64,000 nucleotides of DNA from Phaeosaccion multiseriatum (lineage: Eukaryota; Ochrophyta, other classes). The position numbers were made by a program, and so were the translations under genes. The stretch covers positions 2,852,001 through 2,916,000 of the forward strand of contig OZ218960.1 in the NCBI GenBank assembly GCA_965112735.1. Reading direction: 5' to 3'. This document shows, one piece after another, positions 34,001-59,826 of this stretch (within the stretch, counting starts at the first letter, position 1; every line of letters starts with the position of its first letter). Under the pieces are notes generated by a model. The model was not told the origin of the DNA and ran no database searches. It saw nothing but the letters and a program-made list of their open reading frames with translations.

Positions 34001-35389
34001 GAGGAGGAGGAGGAGGAGGAGGAGGAGGAGGAGGAGGAGGAGGAGGAGGAGGAGGAGGAGGTGGTGGTGGTGGAGGAGGAGGAGGAGGAGGAGGAGGAGG
34101 AGGAGGAGGAGGAGGAGGAGGAGGAGGAGGAGGAGGAGGAGGAGGAGGAGGAGGAGGAGGAGGAGGAGGAGGAGGAGGAGGAGGAGGAGGAGGAGGAGGA
34201 GGAGGAGGAGGAGGAGGAGGAGGAGGAGGAGGAGGAGGAGGAGGAGGAGGAGGAGGAGGAGGAGGAGGAGGAGGAGGAGGAGGAGGAGGAGGAGGAGGAG
34301 GAGGAGGAGGAGGAGGAGGAGGAGGAGGAGGAGGAGGAGGAGGAGGAGGAGGAGGAGGAGGAGGAGGAGGAGGAGGAGGAGGAGGAGGAGGAGGAGGAGG
34401 AGGAGGAGGAGGAGGAGGAGGAGGAGGAGGAGGAGGAGGAGGAGGAGGAGGAGGAGGAGGAGGAGGAGGAGGAGGAGGAGGAGGAGGAGGAGGAGGAGGA
34501 GGAGGAGGAGGAGGAGGAGGAGGAGGAGGAGGAGGAGGAGGAGGAGGAGGAGGAGGAGGAGGAGGAGGAGGAGGAGGAGGAGGAGGAGGAGGAGGAGGAG
34601 GAGGAGGAGGAGGAGGAGGAGGAGGAGGAGGAGGAGGAGGAGGAGGAGGAGGAGGAGGAGGAGGAGGAGGAGGAGGAGGAGGAGGAGGAGGAGGAGGAGG
34701 AGGAGGAGGAGGAGGAGGAGGAGGAGGAGGAGGAGGAGGAGGAGGAGGAGGAGGAGGAGGAGGAGGAGGAGGAGGAGGAGGAGGAGGAGGAGGAGGAGGA
34801 GGAGGAGGAGGAGGAGGAGGAGGAGGAGGAGGAGGAGGAGGAGGAGGAGGAGGAGGAGGAGGAGGAGGAGGAGGAGGAGGAGGAGGAGGAGGAGGAGGAG
34901 GAGGAGGAGGAGGAGGAGGACGAGGAGGAGGAGGAGGAGGAGGAGGAGGAGGACGAGGAGGAGGAGGACGAGGAGGAGGAGGACGAGGAGGACGAGGAGG
35001 ACGAGGAGGACGACCTCGAGGACGTGCTGCTGGGGCTGGCTATTGCGTGCTCTCTCCAAGAGCCGGAGGGGGGGGCACCCAGCACAACAGTTGGTGATAC
35101 AGAAGTGCGCAGGGTCTTGAACTGTTATTCTGTATCAGGCCCACCCCCGGGAACGCCCCGTCCATCCCGAGGGCGACAAGCGAAGAGCAGCGGTAGTGCA
35201 GGCGCAGAAACAGTAGCAGCCTCTTCCCGAAGTGGCTTGAGAAGCCTCTCCCCCTTGCCGCGCCGGCCCGAGGCCCCCCCGGCTCTGAACCGGGCACGCA
35301 CAGACCACGTCGACGCGGAGTCCGCCTCGGTCAATGAATGGCTCTCTACAGAGCAGGACTGGGACGACTGGGACGAGGTCGAGGCGTAG
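31050..35389 (+). CDS. Ankyrin-repeat protein 2 with a giant poly-Glu block
   Basis: Exons 31050-31266, 31474-31663, 32137-32716, 33070-33331 and 33681-35389 give 985 residues with all phases closing. The N-terminus is a charged coil (RQQFEEEIARQLHNQEKRKR). Then come about seven ankyrin repeats spread over exons 2-4 (VTTLHCCAIQGDVTVASQLLE, ATALHWACERAGKSSYHIAQLL, RSPLHTSCMAGDARTVKLLL, ATPLQLAVRRGAVRCVGVLL). Exon 5 holds an acidic tract of about 365 residues, nearly all Glu from perfect GAG repeats with one run of four Val, then a Ser/Arg tail ending DWDDWDEVEA. The family mediates protein binding; acidic tracts often bind basic proteins such as histones, so a chromatin or nucleolar role is only a guess. 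The N-terminal coil plus ankyrin layout suggests paralogy with the gene at 27682. Confidence 0.87.
33955..34922. repeat. (GAG)n array inside ankyrin gene 2 exon 5
   Basis: Nearly 970 bp of GAG repeat, interrupted only by GTGGTGGTGGTG near 34061. The downstream 90 bp continue as GAG with GAC interspersed. The frame used by the gene reads Glu. All six frames are open, so the long Ser, Leu and Arg runs elsewhere in this span are shadows. Confidence 0.97.
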
Positions 35390-36235
35390 AGGGGACCAAG
35401 GGTGTGGAGTGGAGATGCAGGTATATGGGTGAGAGGCTACCGCATGACCCCTTCTGAACGGGACGGTGGCGCTTCCCTTCGCTGCTCAGGGTGGACGTGT
35501 TTGGGGGGCATCACCCCTCTTTGGTATTTGTCCGTCCTCTTTCCACAGAGGGCCTTCACTCCGGCATTTGCCTGCCAGAGGGCATAGATACACAAAAGCT
35601 CTGACGGGGACGCAGCGAAGAGGTATCAAGTGGACCGTGGAAGTATATGGAACAGGAACGTCGACATTGGGGAGCTCAACCCCGACATTCAGTGTGGGCC
35701 TCGATATTCAGTACTGTGAGGGGTGGGCCGCAGGGGATGCGGGGCGTTGGAGCGGTATAGAGGGGCTTGACGGCAGCGTCTGGGGGATGAGCAATGAGTC
35801 GCCACCTTTAGGCCCCCAGCTCTCTGTGAGCTGTGGAAGGGCGGGCAGCAAGGGGAGACCACCCCAGGAGGGCTTTGATTCTTGTTGCAAAAGGGGGAGC
35901 CTCCCACCACCCCATCCACAAGTGGCTTCAAAAAAGCACAAATAAATTAAACGTTCCAACCTTCCTTTTCGGGGAGGGGAGAGAACCGCACGCGCACGCA
36001 AAGGGACATCCTTACATGGACTACACTTTGATGAATACTTACATAATCTTACATGTACAGAACAAACAATCCGTCTACAATGATACACCACCTATTTACA
36101 CAATGATGACCGCTGAATAGCTCCGCACTTGCCCACCCTCGCCAACGAGACCATTCCCCGACCATTCTCCGACCATTCCCCGACCATTCCCCGACCCCTC
36201 CCCGACCGCACATAGCGGAAATACGCCCACCTCCA
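35390..36235. other. Intergenic stretch between convergent genes
   Basis: This is the tail-to-tail space between ankyrin gene 2 (+) and the EsV-1-7 gene (-). An AATAAA word at about 35940 could serve as a polyadenylation signal on the plus strand. Near 36146-36200 there are four GACCATTC(T/C)CCG repeats. No gene is seen. Confidence 0.5.
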
Positions 36236-47240
<11,005 letters not shown>

Positions 47241-48057
47241 GTTGACTCCTCAAGGGCAACTTGGAAGAAGAAGAAGGGATGGATGTGAAGGGCTTTGGAG
47301 ACCCCTTCACCGTAGGGTCCTAGCCGCAGCGACGACGAAGGTGAGGCACTATCATTTCTCAGCCCTCCTGGTGTTCCTCGTCGGGAGTAGGATCGTTCTT
47401 ACTTTCCCTCTGTTCCTCTGGCCTCCGCTGGGTGATGATTGGAAAGCTCCGATAGTCTTAGATCTTGCGCTATCCTTTCCTCGTCTTCCCTTCCGAATAC
47501 TCTCTGGCAGGAGCAGGGAGGATTAGATCCCGCTTCCCCTCTTATCGTTTCTTTGGAAGGCTGGCTTGCTCTTTGTGATCCTTTGTGCAAAGAGCACAAA
47601 AATATGTCAATGACTTGGGTTTCCGCCAACATCAAAACCTTCCTTTTTTCTTTTTTTGGCAAAGTGGAGGTGGAAGCATAGATGGTGGAGGAAGAAGTGG
47701 ATAACAACATCAAACAGCAGCAGCGACTGCCAGCGAACGAACAAGTGGGGGTGTTCAGGAGGAGCTGTAGCAAGAAGAGGAGAAGGAGGAGGGAAAGGAG
47801 GAGGAGAAGGAGGGAGGTCAGCAGAAGGGAAGGAAGACAAGAAGAAATGAGGGGAAAGAATGACGGAGAGGGAGCAGGAGACTAACGAACAAGGTGAGGG
47901 ACAGAAGAGAAAAGTCGGCAGGGGTGGGGACCCCCAGCTTTTTCTCGTCAGCGCAATTGATTGCCCCCCACCCCACTCCACATGATGTTAGGTACGGCAC
48001 GCGGCTCCATCTTCCTCATCGCTCTCCCCTTCCCTTTTGCCAATTGAGCGGGGCAGC
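47241..48057. promoter_or_regulatory. Divergent intergenic region between EsV-1-7 and CLC genes
   Basis: This 817 bp separates start codons that point away from each other. It contains purine-rich GGAGGAGAAG stretches near 47758-47820 and no recognised gene. Promoter content is inferred from the arrangement; no specific elements were identified. Confidence 0.45.
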
Positions 48058-50516
48058 ATGAGGAGACAGCGGGATCAAGAAACGCCCCTACTGCCCCGCG
48101 CGGGCAGCAGCGCAGACATGCGTGCCTACAGCACGGCAGACCAAGCCCCCTTGAGCAGCAGACACAGCCCTCGTCGCCACCGCAGCTACGCCAACCTTCA
48201 GCAGCACAGGCACCAAGAGCAGCAGCAGCGATACGGAGCAACAGCAGCAGCAGGAGGAGCCCCCGAGCATATGCGGCGACGGACCTTCGCGACGAGTATG
48301 CCTATCTCGGCCTCCTCTTCCTCCACCTCCATCTCCCTGTCCCTTCCCGGCCTTGTCCCCGGGGGGGTGGGTGGCGGGATGCGCGCGCGTACGTGGAGCA
48401 AGACGGCGTCCGACATGGAGGCATACGCCCTTGCCAACTACACCACGCGCAAGGTTCGCCTATCATGGTTACGAGGGAGGGAGGGAGGGAGGGAGGGAGG
48501 GAGGGAGGGAGGGAGGGAGAGAGGGAGGGAAGGAGGGAGGGACGGGTGCTTGTGGACTTTTTCGGGAGTGCAGCGCTGGGGTCCGTTCTGACCAGGCATG
48601 CCCCCGCTCCCTCCCTCCCTCCTTCCTTCCCTCCCTCCCTCCCTCCCTCCCTCCCTTTCTTCCTCCCTCCCTCCCAGGACTGGATCAACCTCGATCAGTT
48701 CCATGCCATCTCCACAGAGGCGAGGCAGAAGCTCTTTTCGCGTCTGCAGGACCCAAGGGGGCCCTCCGCAGCGGCGCTCTTTTGGAAGATGGTGCTGCCC
48801 ACTGTGCTGGTGTGTGTGATTGGGCTCACCGTGGCTTGCTTGGGTATCTTTGTAGACGGCGCGGAGCAGGCCTTCCTGCTGGCGCGATTCAAGTGGTTGG
48901 CGGGAGCACTGGAGCGGGGCCAGGGAAGGAATGGCGTGGATCTGTGGATTGGGCCCCGGGCCTTTGCCCTGTTTGCGGGGCAGAGTTTGGTGTTGGTGGT
49001 GCTCAGCTTTCTGGTCACACAGCTGTCGCCCTCTGCAGCGGGCGGGGGGGTGCCGGAGATGAAAACCGTGCTCTCGGGTGAGTGAGTGCATGAGGGAGGG
49101 ATTGAATGAAGGAGGGAGAAAAATGAGTGCTCCCTCCTCCTCTCCACACTCACCTTCACACACAGACTTAATTTGCCGTTCTTTTTATCCCCCTCCTCCT
49201 CCTCCTCCTCCTTGTCCTCCTCCTCCTCTTCCTCCTTCTCCTCCTCCTCTTCCTCCTTCTCCTCCTCCTCCTCCTCCTCCTCCTCCTCCCTCAAGGTTCC
49301 ATTAACCCCCGCCTGCTGTCCCTCCGGCTTGTGGTGGTGAAGATCACCGGGCTGGTGCTGGCCTTGGGAGCAGGCCTCTCCGTAGGAAAGGAGGGGCCAC
49401 TGGTGCACGCCGCCTGCGCAGTCAGCGAGGTACGTACGGGTGAGCCGTCCCATGTCCTCTTCAGTGGGTATCCATCGCCTGTCACGATGCCCACGAAATC
49501 GGATTTTGAATCATTGCCTACCATTGACTTACTGTCTTGCTGCAGAGCATTGACGTATCACCGATGGACACACAACTGAAACTGAAACCAGGTCTATATG
49601 AAGATGAGCTTCTTCCGCTCGTTTAAAAGCGCCCCTATCCAGCGGCTGGAGATGCTCTCGTCTGCGGCGGCGGCAGGGGTGGCCGCGTCGTTCGGAAGCG
49701 CGTTTGGAGCCACACTCTTCTCAGTAGAGATCACCAGCACAGCCTACCAGGTAAAGGAGGGATGGCAGTGGATGGGACGTCGAAGTGGTGCAAGCTTCAG
49801 TTTCACATCCACGCTACAGGCACTGCTACAGCTACACATCCACGGCCGTACGTCACCATCACCCATCGCCGTTACAGTAACGCTCACAGTTACAATCACC
49901 ATGACATCCTCTTGTCCAAGGACACGCAAGCCCAGCCTCGGACTGGCGGGGTGGGGTGGGGAGGGGCTCCCTCCCGCTATCTCTGCCCTTCCTTTCTTTC
50001 TTTCTTTTCTTCTTTTCTGTACCGAACTAACGAGTGAGCGACGGTTTCGAACCCCCTGCTGCCGTGTCCGGCCCTGCAACAGGTCAGCGGCCTGTTTAGA
50101 GCCTTTACGGCCGCCATCGTCGTGGTTGCGGTCTACTGGTACTCAGGTAAGTAGAAGGTGTGCGTTGCGTTGTGCGTGGGTGCGTGCGTGTGTTTGTCCT
50201 GATATGACCTTGCCTCCTCCTCCCTCCCTCCTGCTCCTCCTCCTCCCCCTACCATCTCTCCCTTCCTTCCCCTTCCCACCACAGGCAAGTTCACCCTGGT
50301 AACCCTCTTCAGCGAGGCCCTCTCCAGAGTCAACAAGTGGAGTGGGCATGACCTCCTTGCATGGATCGCGCTGGGGGGCATCTGTGGGTTGGTGGGGGCT
50401 CTTTTTGTAACCGTCGTGCACCGCATCTCGGAGAAGAGGAATTTCCTCACAAGGAGGCGGCTCGACTCACGCACCAAGTTCTTGAGGTGTGTGGTGTGTG
50501 TGTATGCGTGTGTGCG

Positions 50517-50604
<88 letters not shown>

Positions 50605-53600
50605 CGTATATATTTGCGTACTTTTGTGGTGCTGTGCGCCTGCGTCCCTGGTAAGGCCCTTATCCTTATCCGCCGCTCCTCCCCCGACGAGGAAGATCTT
50701 GTTGCTTGCTTTGCCTTGCCTTGCCCTTTCGCTTCGCCCTCTTCTCCGCTCTGACCTCATCCCACACTACTCCCTCTCTTGCCCTTTTGCCCCTCTGTCC
50801 TTCCCCTCTTTTTTCTTTTCCGTCTGTCTGTCCTTTCCCTCCCTCCGTCTCTCTCCAGGCGTCTGGCGATGGTGCTGACTTTCACAGCCATGGTGATTCC
50901 TATGAACTACCTCGAGCTTGTGCACCTGGACAATCACGTAGGCCTCACTGAGCACCCCCACGCCCTACAGAACTACATGGTCGAGCCACAGGTCTGTCTT
51001 CGGCCTCACTATCATGCTGTTACTCACCAACTCGCTCACCCACCCACCCACTCACTCACTCACTCACTCACTCACTCGTGCACATACTAAACGCACTCAT
51101 TCACCTACCAACCCACCCACCCACTCCCTCTGTCCCTCCCTCCCTCCCTCTCCCCCTCCCCCCCTCAGGTGTTCGGTCTCTCTCGCAAGCTCTTCGGTTA
51201 CCTCGGCATGAAACTGTTGATGGTGATGCTCAGCGTTACCCTGCCCCTCCCCGTGGGTCTCTTCTCCCCCGTGTTCTTGCTTGGCTCCATCATCGGCCGA
51301 TGCTTCGGAGAGAGCTTACACTACCTGGAGACCGAAGGTGGGGTGTATCACCAACTGATGGGGTGGGGTGGGTGGGGTGGGGTGGGTGGGTACAACGTGT
51401 GCCAGGGTGGTGGGAGAAGCAACAAGCAAACAGTAAGCAAGCAGCAAGGAAGGAAGGAGGAAAGCGCCTCTCTAACGTATTGGGGGTTTAGATCCCTCTC
51501 TCGCTCTCTCTCCCGCTCTTCTCTCTGTGATTCTCTCTCCCGCTCTTCTTTCTATTTCCCCCTCTCACTCTCTCCCTCTCTTCCCCCCCCCCCCCCTTCT
51601 CTCTCCTCCTCCTCCTCCTCCTCCCCCCAAAGGTATCCTTAACTCCCACGTATCCTTCGAGCCTTGGGAGTTCGCCATCATCGGGTCTGCAAGCTTCAGT
51701 GCGGGAGTGACGAGGGCTATCTCCACAGCGGTACGCGCTCGCTTACTCACTCACCCACTCGCTCACTCACCCACACACCCACTCATCCACCCACTAACTC
51801 CCTCGCTCACTCACTCACCCACTCGCTCACTCACCCACACACTCACTCATCCACCCACTCACTCCCTCGCTCCCTCACTGACCCACTCGCTCACTCACCC
51901 ACTCGCTCACTCACCCACACACTCACTCATCCACCCACTCACTCCCTCGCTCACTCACTCACCCACTCACACACTCACACACTCACCCACTCGCTCACCC
52001 ACTCACTCCTTCACTCACTCACCCACTCACTCACTCCCTCGCTCACTCACCCACTCACTCCTTCACCCACTCACCCACCCACTCATTCACTCACTCACCC
52101 ACTCACTCCCTCACTCACTCACTCACTCACTCACTCATTCACTCACTCTCTCACTCACTCACTCACTCACCCACTCACTCACTCACTCACCCACCCACCC
52201 ACCCACTCACTCACTCACCCACTCACTCACTCACTCACTCACTCACTCACTCATCCACCCACTCACTCCCTCGCTCATTCACTCACCCACTCACACACTC
52301 ACCCACTCGCTCACCCACTCACTCCTTCACTCACTCACCCACTCACTCACTCCCTCGCTCACTCACCCACTCACTCCTTCACCCACTCACCCACCCACCC
52401 ACTCATTCACTCACACACCCACTCACTCACCCACTCACTCCCTCACTCACTCACTCACTCACCCACTCACTCATTCACCCACTCACTCATTCACCCACTC
52501 ACTCACTCACTCACCCACCCACCCACCCACCCACTCACTCACTCACTCACTCACCCACTCACTCACTCTCACTCACTCACTCACTCACTCACTTACTCAC
52601 TCACTCACTCTCTTTCTCACCCACTCACTCACTCACTCACTCACTTACTCACTCACTCACTCTCTTACTCACCCACTCACTCACCCACTCACTCACTCAC
52701 TCACTCACTCCCTCACTCCCTCCCCCACTCACTCACTCACTCACTCACCCACTCACCCACTCACCCACTCACTCACTCACTCACTCACCCACTCACTCAC
52801 TCACTCACTCACTCACCCACTCACTCACTCACTCACTCACTCATTCACTCACTCACTCACTCACTCACTCACTCATTCACTCACTCACTCACTCACTCAT
52901 TCACTCACCCACTCACTCACTCACTCACCCACTCACCCACTCACCCACTCACTCACTCACCCACTCACTCACTCACCCACTCACTCACTCACTCACTCAC
53001 CCACTCACTCACTCACTCACTCACTCACTCACTCCCTCCCTCACGCACTCAGGTGATCGTGTTTGAGCTGTCGGGCAACAACTACCTTCGAGTCCCCATG
53101 GGGGTGGCATTGCTCGTTGCCTATATGATTGGCAACACTCTCACCAAGGATATATACACGAGTCTCATCGACACAGGGGGTGAGTGGGGGGGGGCAGAGG
53201 GGGGGACGAGAGGGGAGGGGAGGGGAGGGGAGGGGAGGGGAGGGGAGGGGAGGGGAGGGGAGGGGAGGGGAGGGGAGGGGAGGGGAGGGGATGGGGAGGG
53301 GAGGGGAGGGGAGGGGGAGGGGAGGGACGAAGGGAGGAGGGGAGGGAGGGAGGGAGGATGGGAAAGAGAGAGAGGGGGTGTGGGGGTAATGCGAGTGAGT
53401 CCTGGCGTCAGCACCCCTTGACCTATTCAATGGAGCCTCAACCTCTTCACTTTAAGCCCCCCCCATCCACCCTAACCCTCCCCTTCCCCTCTATGCGGCC
53501 CGCTCACGCACGGCTCACAAATGGCAGCTCTAGCGGACATCGCATACGCGGAGCTCCCTGAGGAGGCCATGCATATCGAAGCATCCGAAGTGATGCTACC

Positions 53601-55689
53601 CATTCAGGAGCTGCCGGTGCTTTCCTTGCAGAGTTCGGTGGATGAGGCGGCGGAGATCGTTGCAATGTGGCCGCGCTATCAGTTCATACCCGTGGTTCAG
53701 GTGAGGGACGTACATTGACTTACTGGAATCAACCAAAGAATTACGTGTTTGTGTGCGTGTGTGTACGTGTGTGTGCGTGTGTGGGGGGCCGCGCTATCAG
53801 TTCATACCCGTGGTACAGATGAGGATGAGGAGGGAGGCAATTTGCTTGGCGGGGCTTGGAACCTCAGGCGGTGACCGGCTCGCCTCCTCTCCCTCTCACA
53901 CTCCCCTCTCTCCCTCCCTCCCTCCCTCCCTCCCTCCCTCCCTCCCTCCCTCCCTCCCTCCCTCCCTCCCTCCCTCCCTCCCTCCCTCCCTCTCTCCCTC
54001 CGTCCATCCCTTCCTCCCTCCCTCCCTCCATCCATCCCTCCCTCCCTCCCTCCCTCCCTCCCTCCCTCCCTCACTCCCTCCCTCTTGCAGAGCTTTGCCG
54101 ACATGCTGCTCATCGGCGAGGTGATTGCTCACGACGTGGAGGTGGCAGTGGAGGAGTATCGCAGCCAATTCGACGTGTATCAAGTAGAGCCCATCGTGCT
54201 TGGACGCCCCTCAAGTGCAGCGTATCACGATGACGACAATGAGGGGATGGAGCTGGAAGGAGAGCTTGACGCCATGGTTGATGCGGTGGAGAAGGGAGGA
54301 GGAGGAGGAGGAGGAGGAGGAGGAGGAGGAGGAGGAGGAGGAGGAGGAGGAGGAGGAGGAGGAGGAGGAGGAGAAGGAGGAAGAGGAGGAGAAGACGGCG
54401 GGGGGCCCTCTCCGACACCAACCAAGCGGCAGCACCGTCCCCACCAACACCATCAGCATGACTTGACGCCCACCGAGCTCCACACTGTCATCGCAGCATG
54501 CGCAGGAGACGAAGTGGCAGAGCTTGCTTCATCAGACCTTGTGCTCGTTGACGACCCTGACTTCGAGCAGCAGCGGCTGAAGCGCAAAGCATCGTCAGCA
54601 GGAGCGGATTCCAACGCTTCAAGCTCTCTGAACTTTCTGGGGCAAGGCTTCGGCGATGCTCACAGCAGCGGTGCGGGTGAGGGTGAGGGTGAGGGTACGG
54701 GTTCACGTGTTGGGTCTACGGAAGATGCCCGCCTGCGGGCGGCAGCAGCTGCGGAGGCGGAGGCAGCCGCCGATGCAACAGTAGCAGCCATAGCAGCAGG
54801 AGAAGAAGCAGCAGCAGCAGCAGCAGCGGAAGAAGGAGAGAGGGGAGGGGGAGGCGGAGGAGGAGGATCCGTCAGCAACAGCAACTCAGATGAGACACCA
54901 TCTCCTCGCCTCGTCTTTATTGTACTCAAGGGGGGAAACGTGTTCGTGCCGGTGGTGTCGGCGGAGGAAAGTGACAACAGCTCACATCACTCTACCACAA
55001 ATGGCGTCGGCCCTCGGCGCCGTTCGTTTTCGGACAACTCGCTTCGAGGGCGGAGTGGTGGGCGAGGGAGCCCTTGGGGCGGTGGAAGTGGTGGTGGCTT
55101 TGACGGAGGCATTAGTACCAGCGGAGGAGGAGGGGGGGGGGCGCAACACAGCAGCAACGGACACGCCACGCACGGACCAGTGATTGTGCTGGACCCTTCA
55201 CCCTTCCAAATCGTGCAAAACACAGAGCTGTGTAAGGTGGACTTGACGTTTCGGAACCTCAAGCTGGATCAGTGTTGGGTGTGCAAGGCGGGGACACTGG
55301 TGGGCATGTTGTCGAGGAGAGTGTTGAGGAAGTTTTGTGGGCCTCAGCAGTCGCAGCCGCAGCCGATGGACGAGTGTCTGCAGGCCTTGAGTGTATGCAT
55401 ACACGGCCCCGACGACAGTGGCCACAACAACAAGTACCGCGCTGGCAACAACAGCAACAACAGCAACAATAGCATCAGCAACACCAACAGCCCGTACAGC
55501 AGAGGTGGTGGTGGTGGTGGTGGTGGTGGTGGTGGTGGTATTGGGGTGCAGAGGGAGGGCGGGGTCGGGGTGAGCAGGACAGGTGGTCAGCCTCTCCCGC
55601 CGCAAGTAAGAAGCGGCAGAAGGCGCTCCAGCGCAGTCGAAAGGCTCTTCGGAAGAGAGAGTGACAGCTCCTCCCTCTCCGGCATGTGA
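48058..55689 (+). CDS. CLC-family chloride channel/transporter
   Basis: Twelve exons (48058-48453, 48678-49077, 49296-49429, 49592-49750, 50083-50146, 50285-50486, 50859-50991, 51169-51337, 51633-51730, 53053-53179, 53528-53700, 54091-55689) give 1217 residues, phases closing. Conducts or exchanges anions across a membrane as a dimer. Visible: DWINLDQF ahead of helix B, GGGVPE (usual GSGIPE), GKEGP with gating Glu298, FSVEITST, and GLFSP (526-530), followed by two cytosolic CBS domains. The position that holds the proton glutamate in exchangers is Ile357, as in channel-type CLCs, and the selectivity Ser is Gly. The second CBS domain (LDPSPFQIVQNTELCKVDLT with GMLSRRVL) is split from the first by about 330 residues of Gly, Ala and Ser low complexity. 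Which membrane it serves cannot be told. Confidence 0.93.
48474..48676. repeat. GGGA array then CCCT array within CLC intron 1
   Basis: The intron begins with (GGGA)n at 48474-48540 and ends with (CCCT)n at 48609-48676. The two are complementary and can fold into a long stem bringing the splice sites together. Confidence 0.9.
50520..50606. repeat. (GT)n array in CLC intron 6
   Basis: About 85 bp of TG repeat with GCGTG interruptions, starting about 35 bp after the donor. Confidence 0.95.
51745..53050. repeat. (TCAC)n array filling CLC intron 9
   Basis: About 1.3 kb of TCAC repeats with CCCAC, TCCC and TCAT variants, including a higher-order repeated block (compare 51840-52090 with 52245-52490). 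It runs right up to the CAG acceptor of exon 10. The long Thr-His-Ser-Leu open frames here are artefacts of the repeat. Confidence 0.95.
53205..53355. repeat. (GGGGA)n array in CLC intron 10
   Basis: Pentamer GGGGA repeats merging into GGGA. It is purine-rich on the sense strand, opposite to the general trend, and prone to form G-quadruplexes. Confidence 0.95.
53787..53818 (+). repeat. Duplicate of the last 32 bp of CLC exon 11, inside intron 11
   Basis: GGCCGCGCTATCAGTTCATA and on repeats the exon end at 53669-53700 with one mismatch. The first copy is followed by GTGAGG (donor), the second by ATGAGG, so the second donor is dead. Between them lies a (GT)n-rich spacer. Confidence 0.95.
53908..54083. 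repeat. (CCCT)n array in CLC intron 11
   Basis: CCCT repeats with a few CCAT variants ending in CTCTTGCAG, the acceptor of exon 12. Confidence 0.95.
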
Positions 55690-55874
55690 AGTGCCATCTC
55701 CATCTCCACCGCGGCGTGAGAGGAGTGATGGCTTGTGTGTATGTGCTTGCTTGCTTGCTTCCTTCCTTCCTTCTTTCTTCATTCATTCATTCCACGAGCG
55801 CCTGTCGCCCAATGTGCCATGTTACTACACACACACAATACATTTCACATGACCGACAAACAGTCACGCCTTTG

Positions 55875-56792
55875 GGAGAGGAGGTCCGTCCGCTTGTGAG
55901 GCTTGTGACAGTGTGAGAGGCAATCAATCAATCAATCAATCGATCAATCAATCAATCACTCAATTGCCCATCCTCTTGTGAGTCTTGTGACAGTGTGAGA
56001 GGCAAGCAATCAATCGATCAATCACTCAATCAATCAATCACTCAATTGCCCATCCGCTTGTGAGGCTTGTGACAGTGAGAAAGGCAATCAATCAATCAAT
56101 CAATCAATCAATCGATCAATCAATCAATCAATTGCCCATCCGCTTGTGAGGCTTGTGACAGTGAGAAAGGCAATCAACCGATCAATCGATCAATCAATCA
56201 ATCAATCACTCAATTGCCCATCCTCTTGTGAGGCTTGTGACAGTGTGAGAGGCAAGAAATCAACCAATCAATTGCCCATCCTCTTGTGAGGCTTGTGACA
56301 GTGAGAAAGGCAATCAACCGATCAATCGATCAATCAATCAATCAATCAATTGCCCATCCTCTTGTGAGGCTTGTGACAGTGTGAGAGGCAAGAAATCAAT
56401 CAATCAATTGCCCATCCGCTTGTGAGGCTTGTGACAGTGAGAAAGGCAATCAACCGATCAATCGATCAATCAATTTCCCATCCTCTTGTGAGGCTTGTGA
56501 CAGTGAGAAAGGCAAGAAATCAATCAATCAATCAATCACTCAATTGCCCATCCGCTTGTGAGGCTTGTGACAGTGAGAAAGGCAATCAACCGATCAATCG
56601 ATCAATCAATCAATCAATTGCCCATCCTCTTGTGAGGCTTGTGACAGTGTGAGAGGCAAGCAATCAATCAATCAATTGCCCATCCTCTTGTGAGGCTTGT
56701 GACAGTGAGAAAGGCAATCAACCGATCAATCGATCAATCAATCAATCAATCAATTGCCCATCCTCTTGTGAGGCTTGTGACAGTGGGAAAGG

Positions 56793-56832
<40 letters not shown>

Positions 56833-56970
56833 TGCCCATCCTCTTGTGAGGCTTGTGACAGTGAGAAAGGCAAGAAATCAATCAATCAATTGCCCATCCT
56901 CTTGTGAGGCTTGTGACAGTGAGAGAGGCAATCAATCGACCAATCGATCAAGCAATCAATTGCCCATCCA
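55875..56970. repeat. 15-copy minisatellite between convergent CLC and TGS1 genes
   Basis: Fifteen copies of a 60-90 bp unit made of CTTGTGAGGCTTGTGACAGTG, AGA(A/G)AGGCAA, a variable (ATCA)n run and CAATTGCCCATCC. Unit length varies mainly through the ATCA run and the CGATCAATCGATC variant. No coding role is seen. It separates two genes that converge tail to tail. Confidence 0.95.
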
Positions 56971-57071
56971 AGCAGGCCCACCCATCCATTGCTTCCATAG
57001 GTCCTTCTTACGTCCTCTTGTTCCTCTTCATCGCGAATGTTCGGCCCCTCCATTTCTTCCGTGGGCCTTTC

Positions 57072-59826
<2,755 letters not shown>

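Noticed and set aside
33670-35120. Poly-Ser, poly-Leu and poly-Arg open frames across the GAG array
   Set aside because: Only the poly-Glu frame is spliced in phase with ankyrin exons and ends in a normal stop; the others are shadows.
51527-53421. Plus-strand open frames of 509 and 585 residues made of Thr-His-Ser-Leu repeats
   Set aside because: They lie in CLC intron 9, a TCAC array bounded by matching donor and acceptor sites whose flanking exons encode adjacent parts of the channel.
55875-56970. CRISPR-like array (conserved unit, variable spacer)
   Set aside because: The variable part is only a change in the number of ATCA repeats, and the genome is eukaryotic; it is a minisatellite.
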